A stretch of 64,000 bases of DNA, taken from contig JARKIF010000005.1 of NCBI GenBank assembly GCA_029378245.1, positions 2,914,001-2,978,000 on the forward strand. The letters are read 5' to 3'. Positions 1 to 10,214 of the stretch are shown here, piece by piece. The position numbers and the translations under genes were made by a program. The first letter of the stretch is position 1; every line of letters starts with the position of its first letter. Source of the stretch: Roridomyces roridus (taxonomy: Eukaryota > Basidiomycota > Agaricomycetes > Agaricales > Mycenaceae). The notes under the pieces are model-generated. The model did not search any database, was not told where the DNA came from, and saw nothing but the letters and a program-made list of their open reading frames with translations.

Positions 1-1830
1 CGCGCCCAGCCTCTCAGCTTTCAAACTCGTATTCGTTTTGCAACAGCAACAGCAGCTCGGACTTTGTCGATCTATGCGACTCGGACAGCGATGACGCACC
101 CGCCCGCCCAGTCCCTTCGTCCTCCCAAACACCCATGTCTGATTACGTGGATCTATGCAGCAGCAGCAGCGACTCGGACGACGAGTTTCCCGCTCTTGGT
201 GGTCCTCGGTTTCTCCAGGGCATCGAACGATGGAAACGGAAACGGAAACCCTCGACAGCAGGATCTTCCAGCGGGGCGTACGATGTAGATTCTAGCGAGG
301 ACGAGGACGAATCTCCGAGGAAGATTGCACGAAAGGTGTGTGGCACTTTAGACCCAATCTCGCCCAATGAATAACTGACACGCGCCAGGATTCCAACCTC
401 TCCGGATCTTCATTCCCTCTGTATGGCGAGGATTCGAGCGAGGACGAGGAGGATTCGCCAGCGAGAGTGGCACGCAAGGTGAGTATTTTCTGCGATGAAT
501 TCAATCGGTATTAATCTACCACCAAGAAAGCTGCCCGCAAGCCGCGCAAGACCGACGAGAAAAAGGCGGCTGAAAAGGCGAGCGCTACCATACCCTTGTC
601 GACCTTTCTAATATTCGATACAGGCGCTCAAGCAGCAGGCGGCGGCTCAGAAGAAGCAAGAGAGGGAGGATTTGAAGGCTGCTAAAGCTGCTGAAGTCGT
701 GCGTGCCACCCTTTCTTTCTTTCTTTCTTTCCCCAACCAACTCTCTTCCAAGGCCGAGGCCAAAGAGGCGAAGAAGCTGTATAGGGCCGTCAATAAGCTC
801 GTCACCGACAAGAAGCAGACCCTCGTTGATATGGAGCTCATCTTTCCACCCGTCACCGCCGGTTCCCCTTTGGAAGCATTGCGCGACGCCTTCAAGGACC
901 AGGTCGCCCCGTTTGGAATGAGGGTCACCACTTCGAGACGGCGGAGGGTCCTGGGGTACGACGTCTTGAGTTGGCGACGCGTCGTTCGCACCGAATATAA
1001 AGTCGAGGCGCGCGAGTTTCACGCAGTGGAGCCACGGATCAAGATGGAAGGGACACATCTTGTGTATTTGAGCGTTGGGGAGCTCGTGCGTTGCATTCGG
1101 GAGGAGGACGGTGGTAAAGGGGTTGTGCGCTGCGTGCGCGAGGCATATGGGCCCGAGGTTCAGGTCTTCATCATGACGGACGGGCTTGGGGCTTACTATC
1201 GACGTGTCGGCAATAGCAAGGTGAGTTTAATCTTCATTCCGTTCGTTCGCTCATCGAGTTGCAGTCTCGAATCGAGGGCGCCCTTGCTGCGCTGCAGATG
1301 GCGGAGAATGTGCATCTGCTGCACATCGACGATGCCGAGGACGGAGCGACGCGTCTGTATGATTTGAGTGGGGATTTGGGTATCAAGCAGCACAAGTACA
1401 GCTTCTTCTTCTTCCTTGAGATATCATGCTGATAACACTACAGGCTCATCTCGCGTGCGCACCTTCCCTTTTGCTCCAACACCAGTCAAGGGTCGGGGAC
1501 GACGCAGTGGGATACTATGGTGAAGATGCTTGACCAAGTGCATCGCGTGACGAGAGCCGGGGCGGAGGGAATCGTCGACGAGTTCCAGACTCTGGCAAGG
1601 TTGTTTGAGGCGTATGAGCAGGATCCTGTTGGGCGGGATGATTTGGTCAAGGATTGTATTGTGAGTGGGCTCGTCTTTACCTTCTACTTGCTCTGATGAC
1701 GTGCAAGGTCAAGTCTCGGGTGGATGGTGCTAGGAACACACGTCCGCTTGGGAAGGCGCTTTCGAAACGCGTGGGGACTGTGATGTACGGGAAAGACCCG
1801 CTTAAGGTGGTGTACAAAGACAAGGATTGA
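1..1830 (+). CDS. EME1: EME1-type subunit of the MUS81 crossover junction endonuclease (5' end outside window)
   Basis: EME1/Mms4 is the non-catalytic partner of MUS81. The nuclear heterodimer cuts branched DNA such as 3' flaps, stalled forks and nicked Holliday junctions. Exons read as <1-335, 389-478, 527-577, 624-698, 753-1220, 1265-1395, 1444-1660 and 1708-1830; the last seven sum to a multiple of three. The N-terminal part is acidic and serine-rich (SSSDSDDEFPAL, SSEDEDESPRK, SSEDEEDSPAR), followed by a Lys-rich linker and an ERCC4-like domain from about 753 (VDMELIFPP, YEVEAREF-like, YLSVGELVRCIR). The C-terminal part has the LLHIDDAEDGATRLYDLSGDLG and ARNTRPLGKALSKRVGTVM regions of EME1. 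I see no GDxnERKxxxD nuclease motif, as expected for EME1. The third intron starts with GC (578-623). About 56 bases of coding sequence lie left of position 1, judged from the right copy. No break is visible. Confidence 0.85.
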
Positions 1831-1934
1831 AAGAATTCCTATTTCTCGAGAGATCTGTTGTAAACTCTAGACTTGTAATCTAAACGCGGTCATCTTGGCG
1901 CGTCGCGTGATTTGAATTTCTTATCTTCTCCTCC

Positions 1935-2960
1935 ATGACCGACCTGCAAGGCCGAACATTCACCCTCGCCTCGCGCGCTTCTGCTCTCGCACAAGTGCAA
2001 ACTAATGGAGTAGCAGAAACGCTCCGGGCCCTCTTCCCCGAAGCCACATTCACAACGTCCTTCATGACGAGCGTCGCCGATCGGAATCCCGATGCCACTC
2101 TCGCCTCGCTCGGTACCGCCAAGGAGGGTAAGGCGCTCTGGACGTCTGATTTAGAGGCTGCATTGGTGGAGGGCCAAGCGGATTTATTGGTCCACTGCTT
2201 GAAAGACGTGCCTACGACCTTGCCGGAGGGGTGTGAGATTGCTGCGGTGCTGGAGCGTGCCGATCCGGTCGATTCGTTCGTCGTTAAAAGCGGGGAGGGG
2301 TGGATGAGTTTGGATGAGCTTCCTGAGGGGAGTGTCGTTGGGACGGGGAGCGTGAGGAGGAGCGCGCAGTTGAGGAGGGGGTGGCCGAAGCTCAAGGTGT
2401 TGGGTGTGGTGCGTCCTTCGCTTCATTTCTAGGAGAGGGAGAATTCACCACGTACAGAGAGGGAACCTCGACACCCGGCTCGCCAAGCTCGACGACCCAA
2501 ATTCCCCCTACTCGGCCCTCATCCTTGCGAAAGCTGGCATGGAGCGTGTTGGGTTCTCAGAACGCCTCACATCGGACCTTCCTGGGACCAAGTTCCCCTA
2601 TGCAGTCGCCCAAGGCGCGCTTGCGATTGAAATTCGTTCCGGCGACGCTGCTGCAAAGGCCCTTTGTGCGCGGCTGAATGACACGAATACCGAGTTGACC
2701 TGTGGGCGGAGCGTGCATGTCTGCAGGTGCTGGAGGGTGGGTGTAGTGTCCCCGTGGGTGTGGTGACGAATTTGAGTCAAGACGGAGAGCTGGAGATTTT
2801 CGGGTGTGTGACTTCCGTCGACGGGACGGAGCAGGTCGAGTGCACGGTCAGGGAACGGGTGAGCAATGCTGCCGATGCGTCAGCCGTCGGGGCACGTCTT
2901 GCTCAAGGGCTCATCGACAAGGGTGCGAGGAAAATTTTGGATGAAATTCGAGCAAAGTAG
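1935..2960 (+). pseudogene. HEM3: HEM3, hydroxymethylbilane synthase, frameshifted left copy
   Basis: Hydroxymethylbilane synthase (porphobilinogen deaminase) joins four porphobilinogens in cytosolic haem synthesis. Exon 1 (1935-2409) encodes the N-terminal half with TLASRASALAQVQTN, the catalytic-aspartate motif HCLKDVPT and VGTGSVRRSAQLRRGWP. An intron follows, then RGNLDTRLAKLDD, YSALILAKAGMERVG and FPYAVAQGALAIEIR. At about 2701-2710 the sequence reads tgtgggcgga where the intact right copy has one more base (tgtgcggcgga). The frame is lost there and translation ends near 2766. The remaining C-terminal part, with the dipyrromethane-binding cysteine in GGCSVPVGV, continues in another frame from 2727 to 2960. 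As written the gene cannot make a holoenzyme. A base-call error is the main alternative. It starts 105 bp after the EME1 stop. Confidence 0.85.
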
Positions 2961-3163
2961 AAAAAAGAATGTATCTCGCTGGATCTGGGCGGAGGTAGAC
3001 TAGAAAAAGCTACTTCCAAGTCGGACGCGGGGAGAAAAGAGGTGCTCTGCATCTCCACGAGCGCCTGGGGTCCCTGGATGCTGGGACCTCAAGTGACTCT
3101 AAGGCAGAGAGGCGTTTTCTGTTTGTAGCACCAAACTGAGGCGGATCAACTTCTCACTCCGTC

Positions 3164-4243
3164 ATGCTTCGGAGCGCATTTACACGGAATGCGCTCAAGA
3201 CTATCGTGCCCCGACGAAATATCTCTACGATAGTAGACCTCAACTATACACACCAATTCCCCGCCTCTGCCAACAAAACCGAAGGCGCCATCGTCATTCT
3301 CCACGGACTATTGTGCGTCAACTCCTCGCCTCTCAACTTGGTTTGAACACACGAAGGGACAGTGGATCAGCAAGAAATTGGGGCGCCCACTCGCGTGCAT
3401 TTGCTCGGAATCTAAACAGGCCGGTTTACGCGCTGGATCTGCGCAACCACGGCGCGTCGCCACATGCCGAGCCCATGACGTACAGCACCATGGCGGACGA
3501 TGTAGCAGAGTTTATACGCAAGCATGGGTTGAAGGATGTTTCGCTTATCGGGCATTCCATGTGCGTGTTCTCTTGCTGCCCTTGTTTAATATTTGAACGA
3601 CCATGTAGGGGCGGGAAAGCCGTCATGTCCGTCGCTCTCTCCCCCGCCCACTCCAACCTACTTGAGAAACTCATCGTAGTGGACATTGCTCCCTCCCGAG
3701 GCCCCCTTTCCTCTGATTTCAAAGCCTACGTCGACGCGATGCAGTCTATCGAGTCGGCCGGTGTATCCACTCGGAAAGAGGCGCTCGAAATTCTGGAGGA
3801 AGTGGAGAAGGTGAGTATCCCTTCTTTTTTCTTTTTTTCTGCTACCTACTTATGGCCGCAGAACCCCGACATCACAACCTTCCTACTCACGAACCTCGTC
3901 CCATCCCCTTCATCCTCGAAATTCCGCATCCCAATAGACATCCTCGCGCGCTCTATAGACGAACTAGGTTCTTTCCCCTATGCACCGGAAGACGGGGACG
4001 CTCCCTGGGATGGGCAAACACTGTTTATCAAGGGCACGAAGAGCAAGTATATTAATCGGAGGAATTTACCGACTGCGGAGAAGTTGTTCCCCGGGATGAA
4101 GTTGGAGGAGGTTGATTCGGGTCATTGGGTGCATTCGGAGCGGTGAGTGCGATTACTGTGATTTGCTGGAACCAGACTGAGTTTTTTTTTGAAGGCCGAT
4201 AGAGTTTGGGAAACTCGTAGAAGAGTTCGTTGGGCTGATTTAG
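3164..4243 (+). CDS. ABHD11-like mitochondrial alpha/beta hydrolase
   Basis: Five exons, 3164-3312, 3357-3560, 3609-3810, 3862-4142 and 4195-4243, join to 294 codons with phases that agree. The N-terminus (MLRSAFTRNALKTIVPRRNIST) is basic and free of acids, as in a mitochondrial presequence. The core shows ILHGLL (oxyanion loop), NWGAHSRAFARNLNRPVYALDLRNHG, the nucleophile elbow GHSMGGK with catalytic Ser, VVDIAPS, the aspartate-bearing region with ARSIDELGSFPY, TLFIKGTKSKYI, and DSGHWVHSER with catalytic His. This order is that of ABHD11 and yeast Imo32, mitochondrial serine hydrolases; the true substrate here is unknown. The right copy (46497-47591) is also intact, so this is a block A gene with both copies open. 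Confidence 0.85.
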
Positions 4244-4289
4244 GCATAGAGGGTAGACGAGGATTCTAGATGTTTGGATCTTAGAAGCA

Positions 4290-5470
4290 CGAAGAATCAA
4301 CCAAAATCCTCAAATGGATGGAAGGTTTCCCACTTCCCCGACTCACGTTCCGGCCAAAGCCCTCCTGCTTCAGGCAATAATGAGCATCTCCGAGTACTCC
4401 GGACTCGGACAGGAACCCGACGGTTCGACGAATCGAGGGATTCGGAGGGCGGGTGTACTTGAAGTTTAAGGTGCTTCGAATCCGACTGTGCCACCTTTCG
4501 TTCATGCGTTCAGGTTGAATGTTTTCCCGAGATTATCATTTCCTCATTCAAATTCCTATGGTTGTAAGTAACTTTGCATCGGTCTTTCATCCAACGAGAA
4601 TTCTGCCAGGGCCGTCGATGAACGTATTCGAATTGTCTTCCGTGCTCGACGCCGTGGCCAAGTTTGCTTGGAAGCTGAGGGTCACCAGAAACAAACCTGT
4701 ATGGATAAATGAACTGGGTGTCAATGGCCGGTAAGAGTCGGTCAGAACACAGGTGTGTGGCGAGCAGTGTCCCTTGTTCAACGGACTCACTGCCCCTCAA
4801 GTTCATTGACACCGACTTGGTCTTGCCGAGGCCCGATTCGGGGTGTAGTATACTTGCAGCCTGGACTGACCGGCTATTCCAAACTTGAGAGTACGTATAC
4901 TTGGGTCCGGGTTGTCGACACTGACCTTCCTTACCCCGGACAGGAACCCGACGGCTCGACGGAGCGAGTGCGGATGTACTTCAAGTTGAAGTTGGTGCTT
5001 CGAAGTTCGAGAAAAGAATCTCAACAGTTGTCCTATTTTTCGTTCACGTTGAATGCTTTACCGTGAGCTCAGTTCGTTGCCTCGAGAAAGCGGAAGTAGT
5101 TTCGGGTCGGTCTTCTTCCATCGAACGAGAATTCTGCCAGGGCCGTGCACAGTTTCTCAGAAGATGATTGTCCCAAGCCAAGCATACTCTGCAATCGTAG
5201 TCGGCATGCAAGTTCAACTCCTGCCGGTCCGAAGAAATATACCTTCTTTTGATCTACTGCATCCCGCAGGAGAACAAGAACTGGTAAGTTTAGAACCTCG
5301 GTGCCTTGCATCTTGTAGAATTCGGTCAGCGTGGCCACCGGGACATGCGGTCTCCTTCCCCAGTGCGTCATGTTGATTCAAAAAGGCAATTAGCCTTTCA
5401 CGAGAGGTCTCGACACTAGATGTACGAGCAATTGTGGCAATCAATTCTTTCAAGTTCCGACGCGTCATGG
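4290..5470 (-). repeat. Short version of a roughly 450-bp tandem repeat family, possible decayed genes
   Basis: This stretch contains two partial units of a sequence repeated five or more times in the right arm (43.1-46.5 kb). Recurring landmarks are gaattctgccagggccgtcg (complement of the right-arm unit), a segment near ggaacccgacgg, and splice-like gt/ag borders. On the minus strand 5468-5069 can encode fragments beginning MTRRNLKELIATIAR and containing LVLLRDAVDQKKVYFFGPAG. These are nearly the same in the right arm, with one indel of three bases. I do not recognise the family. It may be a degenerate local gene family rather than a coding gene now. Confidence 0.55.
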
Positions 5471-5504
5471 CTCACGATCTCAGGCTGCCGGTCCCAAGTT
5501 CGAG

Positions 5505-5912
5505 TTGAAGGCTGAAACGCGACAAAATTTACTCTGCTTTCTGATTGCGTACCCCGAGGACCCTTGGCTTCTGTTCTATCCTTCTATCCTTCCTTCTTTT
5601 CTTTCTTGGAAACAGACAACTATCAGTTCTCCGCGTCCGTGTCCGTGGTCAACAACAACCACAACCACTTGGTGTTCTCAAGATTTTCCTCGCCGTGTGG
5701 GGTGGCGTCACTGTGCACTAACCGGTACGGGTTTCATACTATTGAGTCGGGCGGCGCGCATTTACTTGTGGCGTATCCGCGTTGCCTATCAACCCACTGG
5801 TAATGGGATTTGGAAATGGAATGTCGCGTCGACGGCCAATGGCTTGAGGAAGAATGCCTGCATGCAGAGACAGCCTGTAACTGTCTGTGTCTGTGTCAAG
5901 TCTGAGATCTGA
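5505..5912 (+). CDS. Hypothetical 135-residue ORF, conserved in both arms
   Basis: The open frame begins MKAETRQNLLCFLIAYPEDP and ends VCVCVKSEI. The right arm (42689-43096, minus strand) encodes the identical 135 residues. The base differences I could see between the copies (CCC/CCT and CGC/CGT) are both synonymous in this frame but change residues in the overlapping 79-residue frame. That is weak evidence for coding. No domain, signal peptide or clear promoter is recognised, the Thr run (TTTTTT) comes from a low-complexity caa repeat, and a truncated third relative lies at 44255-44488. It could equally be a fast-spreading noncoding repeat. Confidence 0.3.
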   Translation: MKAETRQNLLCFLIAYPEDPWLLFYPSILPSFLSWKQTTISSPRPCPWSTTTTTTWCSQDFPRRVGWRHCALTGTGFILLSRAARIYLWRIRVAYQPTGNGIWKWNVASTANGLRKNACMQRQPVTVCVCVKSEI

Positions 5913-7755
5913 CTGTTCTCAGGTATTCTTCGACCGTCCTTGGGTTTCATTCAACTTGACTCATTCTCGAACACGGCACAGACTCGGAGGTATACATCAA
6001 GATAAGTCTTCTCACTGAAATATGGCTTGTTTTGACATACACACTGCTTCCCGTCTCTCTTCTTTCGGTGCCTCGCCTGCCTTGGCTTCTCTCACTCACA
6101 CTCTCAGATCCGTTGCACAATTCCGGTGGCCGAAATTGCGGGACAGGAGTCACTTCCCACGGAGCTGTGGCTTGCAACCATCCGAACGTACTTGACACAA
6201 GGTAATTAAGCCTTTAGTTTTATCGATATGTCGAGCAGCTTACTTGTTAAACGACGTGACACTATTGGGAACTCATCGCGCGCCAAGCAAGACTCGTGAG
6301 CCATGCACGAACACACTGTTCATCGGCCATCTTGAGCCGGAACCTCCCACAACTCGAGATCTTCTCTTGTCAACCATGTATTTTTCCGCTGGAGCTTCTC
6401 GACCGTGAACGTGCACACGAGCAGCTCAAGTGTTTTCTGCCACAGTCCATAATGTGCATTGAATGAATGAAAACAATTTTCTAGGACAGGACGAGTCAAG
6501 TTACCGAAAAGTTGTATCAAATCAAGATTCAAACAGGATGCAATTCCTCTAACGCTCAAATGTAGCTTCATTCGTCAAGGGGTGATTTCGCACAGGTTTG
6601 GAATCGTGGAATTTCCGAAGCTTCGCTCTACCTGGCCGCCTAATCTTCTTCCAACGGGACCTCGATGGACACCACGACAGATCCGCGTCCCATCACGGAC
6701 CGAAGCAATTAGTCTTTAACAGGGAGGTGCACTCTGAGCCAATCTTTCGACGCGTCGAGCCGTGTCGATGGATACATATGTCAGGCCTCAGGAGTGATCG
6801 CGGTACGGTTACTTTAGACGCAACACTTGGCTTTCTGATTCTTGATCTCCGTAAATCCGGTCCTGTCTTTCGAATCTCAACCTGGTCTCGACCCGTGCTT
6901 GCAAGGTCTTGTGATTCTGTCAGCGAACAGTCAGCCAGTCAGCTGTGTGCAAAAACCCTTTTTTTCACGTTGTCTAGACGACCTCGGTCGTTGTTGCAAG
7001 CTAAAACCGGCTGCCTTCCTTCCTTTCCTTACCTAGGGACAGGACTACTTGGACTCGGCACCCACCTGAGATCTACATACCAGTTTCAATTTGCATCGGC
7101 AAGAATCTTCTCTTCTTTCCTCTTCAAATGGCAGGCAGCCAGGGAAGCAGTCTTGACAAGCGTGGTCTGCATTCGGATTCCTGCCAGTCCTTCCTGCGAT
7201 GCGATGATCTGCCGAGAAATGACAGTATGTACACGGAATTCAAGCCAAAGCTGTCGGATGTGCATGTCCCACTGACAGGGCAAGTCTATCATATCAAGTG
7301 TCAACGCACGGCCTTTAGAACGACTCGGAACTGAGGGTGAGTCTCAACTTAGAATTCTAGGCCTCTATGGCAACGCGCAACTCGCTCACGAAGAATTGCG
7401 AGGAAGCAATTTCTTTGCATCCGCTGTCAATGCCGCGGCAGCGACCATAATGTCGTGCCCAAACCGTGCCCGTTGCGTGCCCGACTTTAGAGAGTACCGC
7501 TCGACTCGGGCTTTCAAATTTGCCCAAGGTGCTAATTTTTGAATTTTTGGTACCGATGGAATGAACTGGGGGTACATACCGTGATTTGCGGGCTTGGAGG
7601 AGGAAATAGTCGAACCGGTTGAATGAGCGCGATGGGGACGCGTCGTCCATCAACGATTACATAACACGAAGGTGTGATCGCGAACCTTGGACCCAACCAC
7701 CACAACCCCGTTCTAGCTTCTTCTTCAATCCCGAATCTTTCGGAGCTCAGGCTCA
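5913..7755. other. Gene-poor stretch shared with the right arm
   Basis: Homologous to 40826-42688 inverted. Several short open frames occur on the minus strand (for example 7653-7357 and 7304-7086). Where the two arms differ, the changes mostly alter amino acids in all of them (for example FNRF/FNGF, QARK/QAHK, HIRQ/DIRQ). They therefore do not look like protein genes under constraint. No RNA gene recognised. Confidence 0.5.
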
Positions 7756-8088
7756 TCCGACATCTATTTGTAGTTTGGATTTTCCGGTATTGCCCGAAAG
7801 TTTCCCGAAGGCGTCGGTGTATCGCAGTGGGTATTTCCCGAGACTATCGGCCGGCGATGTGGACAACGGAAAGGAGCACGGATAGCGTACGAAATCGCCT
7901 TGAGATGTTTCCAAGGGCATTTCAAGTCAGAATTGAGGAAGGTGGAAGCGAGAGCACCTTTGATGATCCCACGATCTGCTTTCGTCTTGAACTTTCATGT
8001 CGTCGCGTTCTGGCCCTCTCGAAGGCCCTTCCTCGTGCGTCATTGCGAGTTTTGTGTCCACATCCGTAGAAACATTCCCGATCGCAGG

Positions 8089-8094
8089 TATAAG
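8089..8094 (+). promoter_or_regulatory. TATA box of the membrane/PAM2 gene
   Basis: ggtataagagggtgg sits 84 bp before the start codon at 8178. The same TATAAG is kept in the right copy (complement at 63253-63258) at a similar distance from its start at 63171. Confidence 0.6.
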
Positions 8095-8177
8095 AGGGTG
8101 GCTGACACTCGCTCGTACTGCATTCGTTCTTGACTTCCCCCGTCATCCACGAACCTTGCTATAGCGTCTACAACGCC

Positions 8178-9394
8178 ATGCTCCTCCTCCACCTCGCGCT
8201 TTTCTACGTCCTCGGCCTCGCATCCGCCCCGTTGGTGGCCTTCCTTGGTCCCGGCGTCCTCAAGTTTGCTCTGGCGACCCTCGCCGGTTCCACAACGGTC
8301 CCAAACCTGTTCATCATCCTGCTAGTCCTCAAATCATACGGCCTGAACGTGTTCGTCGTGGTCCCGGTCATGTTTCGGCTCGCTATGGTAGTCAAGCGCC
8401 TCAACGGCATCAAGCGTCCCTCCCATGGACAGCAACCTCCCGCCACGCTCGTCCTCGCCGCCCCAAGGCCTCGCCCAGCATCACAGGCGTCGTTGCTACC
8501 GGTCGCCTTGATATTGCTGCACGTTATGCGAGCCCAGATCCTACACCAAATCGCTTCGACGTCGCCCACGGCCCTGAGTCTCGCTCGCGATTCAAGATGA
8601 CGAAGGATGTGAAGACGTGCCTGTTGCCAGTGCCGAAATCCCCACCACCAGCACCGTCAATGACAAGACGTTCGTTCTTGGGACCATGGGCCTGGTCTTA
8701 TGGGGTTTCGTCTTGGCCTGCCTCTTCATTTGGATCAAGTCGTCATCGGTTTTGTCGTTCCTCCTGCGCTCTCTTCAGCGAACCTGGACCACCATGAGCA
8801 GCAGAAGCCGCCGCGACACCACAATGCAGCTCGATTCAGACGACACTGACACCACCCTTGTCGGCGACGAGACAGAAATCAAGCCAGCTGGGTCTGCATT
8901 TACTGGCATTCCCGCGTCTCTGTCTACGCCCCTTCTGTTGGTGGCCCTTCGCCAACGCTGGCCGCTTCGGGTTCTCTTCCCACCGACCTCTCCGACATCA
9001 GCAGCCCCAAGCCCATCATCGCCGCTGCCACCAACAAGGTCGTCCTCAAGACCAACCTCGATCCAATAGTCCCGGCCTTTGTTCCCGTGGCACGTCCCAC
9101 CACCGTCAAGCAGGAGTGGGTGCCCACCAAGCCCCTTTCGTTCCAATGGTCCCGAGGTGGCTGCCCGACTCGCATCACGGCTCCTCCTCCGCCAATTCCC
9201 CTCAACGCCAACGCGCCGGTATTTGTACCCAAGGTCGAAGACGCGAAGAAGCCTGGTCTGTCTGAAAGCATATGGGCCCCGGCCTCCACGTCCACGCCCG
9301 TCAAGGAGAAGAAGCCTCGATTCCGGACTGCACCTCCCTCTTTCTGGGCTCCTGGGGGCAAGGCCATCGCGATTGTCCCTCCTCCTTTGGCTTG
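8178..9394 (+). pseudogene. Multi-pass membrane protein with PAM2-like motif, broken left copy
   Basis: The reading is homologous throughout to the open right copy at 62002-63171. The first frame (8178-8600) gives three or four hydrophobic segments and stops after ALSLARDSR. Where the right copy has a short acidic loop, the left has diverged and changed frame. A second frame (8617 on) resumes with IPTTSTVNDKTFVLGTMGLVLWGFVLACLFIWI, another membrane span. About 8950 one base is missing relative to the right copy (cttcgccaacgctgg). A third frame from about 9087 to 9394 restores the tail with LNANAPVFVPK (a PAM2-like motif), ESIWAPASTSTPVKEKKP and a further 25 residues ending IVPPPLA. With at least two frame breaks this copy is very likely non-functional, yet its C-terminal extension is longer than in the right copy, which has a stop there. 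Confidence 0.75.
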
Positions 9395-9735
9395 AACGGT
9401 ATATCAAATCTACATATATTGGTGAGTGTCGCTGCCTCGTCGATATTTTCTCGTTTTCTCACTTTTACACCAGGGGTTTATCTGTATCAATAGTGTGCAT
9501 CCAGTGCTGTATCTTTCGGGTTCCTCGACCTATTCTCCTTCCTCCGCCTTTTGTAAGCCGTCGTCTTCATCGTCGAGTTCCATGATTCTGACTACGTCGA
9601 CATAGTCCTCTTTCCTCTCCATGTATCTGGGCAGCCAACGGCCTCACCTTCCTCTTTCCTTTTATTGTGAGTGCACCGTCGTATCCCGTGCGACAAATCG
9701 TCTGATCCTCTTTCTAGTTGTCTGTTTCATGGGCG

Positions 9736-9824
9736 AGAAAAACCAGCAAAACAGGTGTGGAATAGAAGAAAACCCGACAAAATAGGTGTAGAACAGCAGA
9801 AAACCCAACAAAATAGGCGTGTAG
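9736..9824 (+). repeat. 32-bp minisatellite, three units
   Basis: Three copies of a unit like gaaaacccgacaaaatagg followed by tgtagaacagca. The same minisatellite occurs inverted at 61482-61570 in the right copy of block B with about the same number of units. It lies between the 3' ends of the membrane/PAM2 gene and the F-box gene. Confidence 0.75.
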
Positions 9825-10214
9825 CATGTAGTACATATATAATCGTGCTTTTGGACAGAATCGAGTGGAAAATTCCTGAATCATTGAATCATGCGGGGAA
9901 GGTGCTGTCGGCGCGTCCACAAGCCCAAACAATGTGGCACATGACCGCCTGGATGCTTTCGACTTTGGCCGAATCCTCTTCTCAAGGGTGCTTGGTATCT
10001 CAAATCCTCCCTGGGAGAAAGGTCTAAGTAAATCCACGCATCGTATTCATTGACCCGGTGTATTCGAGAGGGAAGGTGAATGTATACTTGGTGGAAGTAC
10101 TTTGGATTGAAAAGCTAATCACTACGTTACGGAGTAGATTCTCCTCCCTTTCTATAGCGCTCATCTGTCAACCAAGTCAGTGTGGCGAGAAAGGAAATGA
10201 AAGCACGGACTTAC

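Larger units (their letters stand above)
1..7755 (+). repeat. Left arm of large inverted duplication (block A)
   Basis: The whole stretch recurs in reverse orientation at 40826-52316. Gene order (EME1, HEM3, ABHD11-like hydrolase, then gene-poor repeats) and most intergenic DNA match, with scattered substitutions and small indels. The two arms differ in length because the right arm carries an insertion of about 1.56 kb upstream of HEM3 and about 2 kb of extra tandem repeats. The homology ends at about 7755, just after the bases ggagctcaggctc. The left arm probably continues beyond the window start, because EME1 is cut there. Confidence 0.93.

Noticed and set aside
713..733. (ctttctttctt) tract as a regulatory element
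   Set aside because: It is a pyrimidine microsatellite inside the fourth EME1 intron; the right copy lacks the expansion and splices equally well on paper.
8178..8600. Left 140-codon frame as a complete small membrane protein
   Set aside because: The homologous right gene continues for another 250 codons, and the left continuation is recognisable in other frames, so truncation is the simpler reading.
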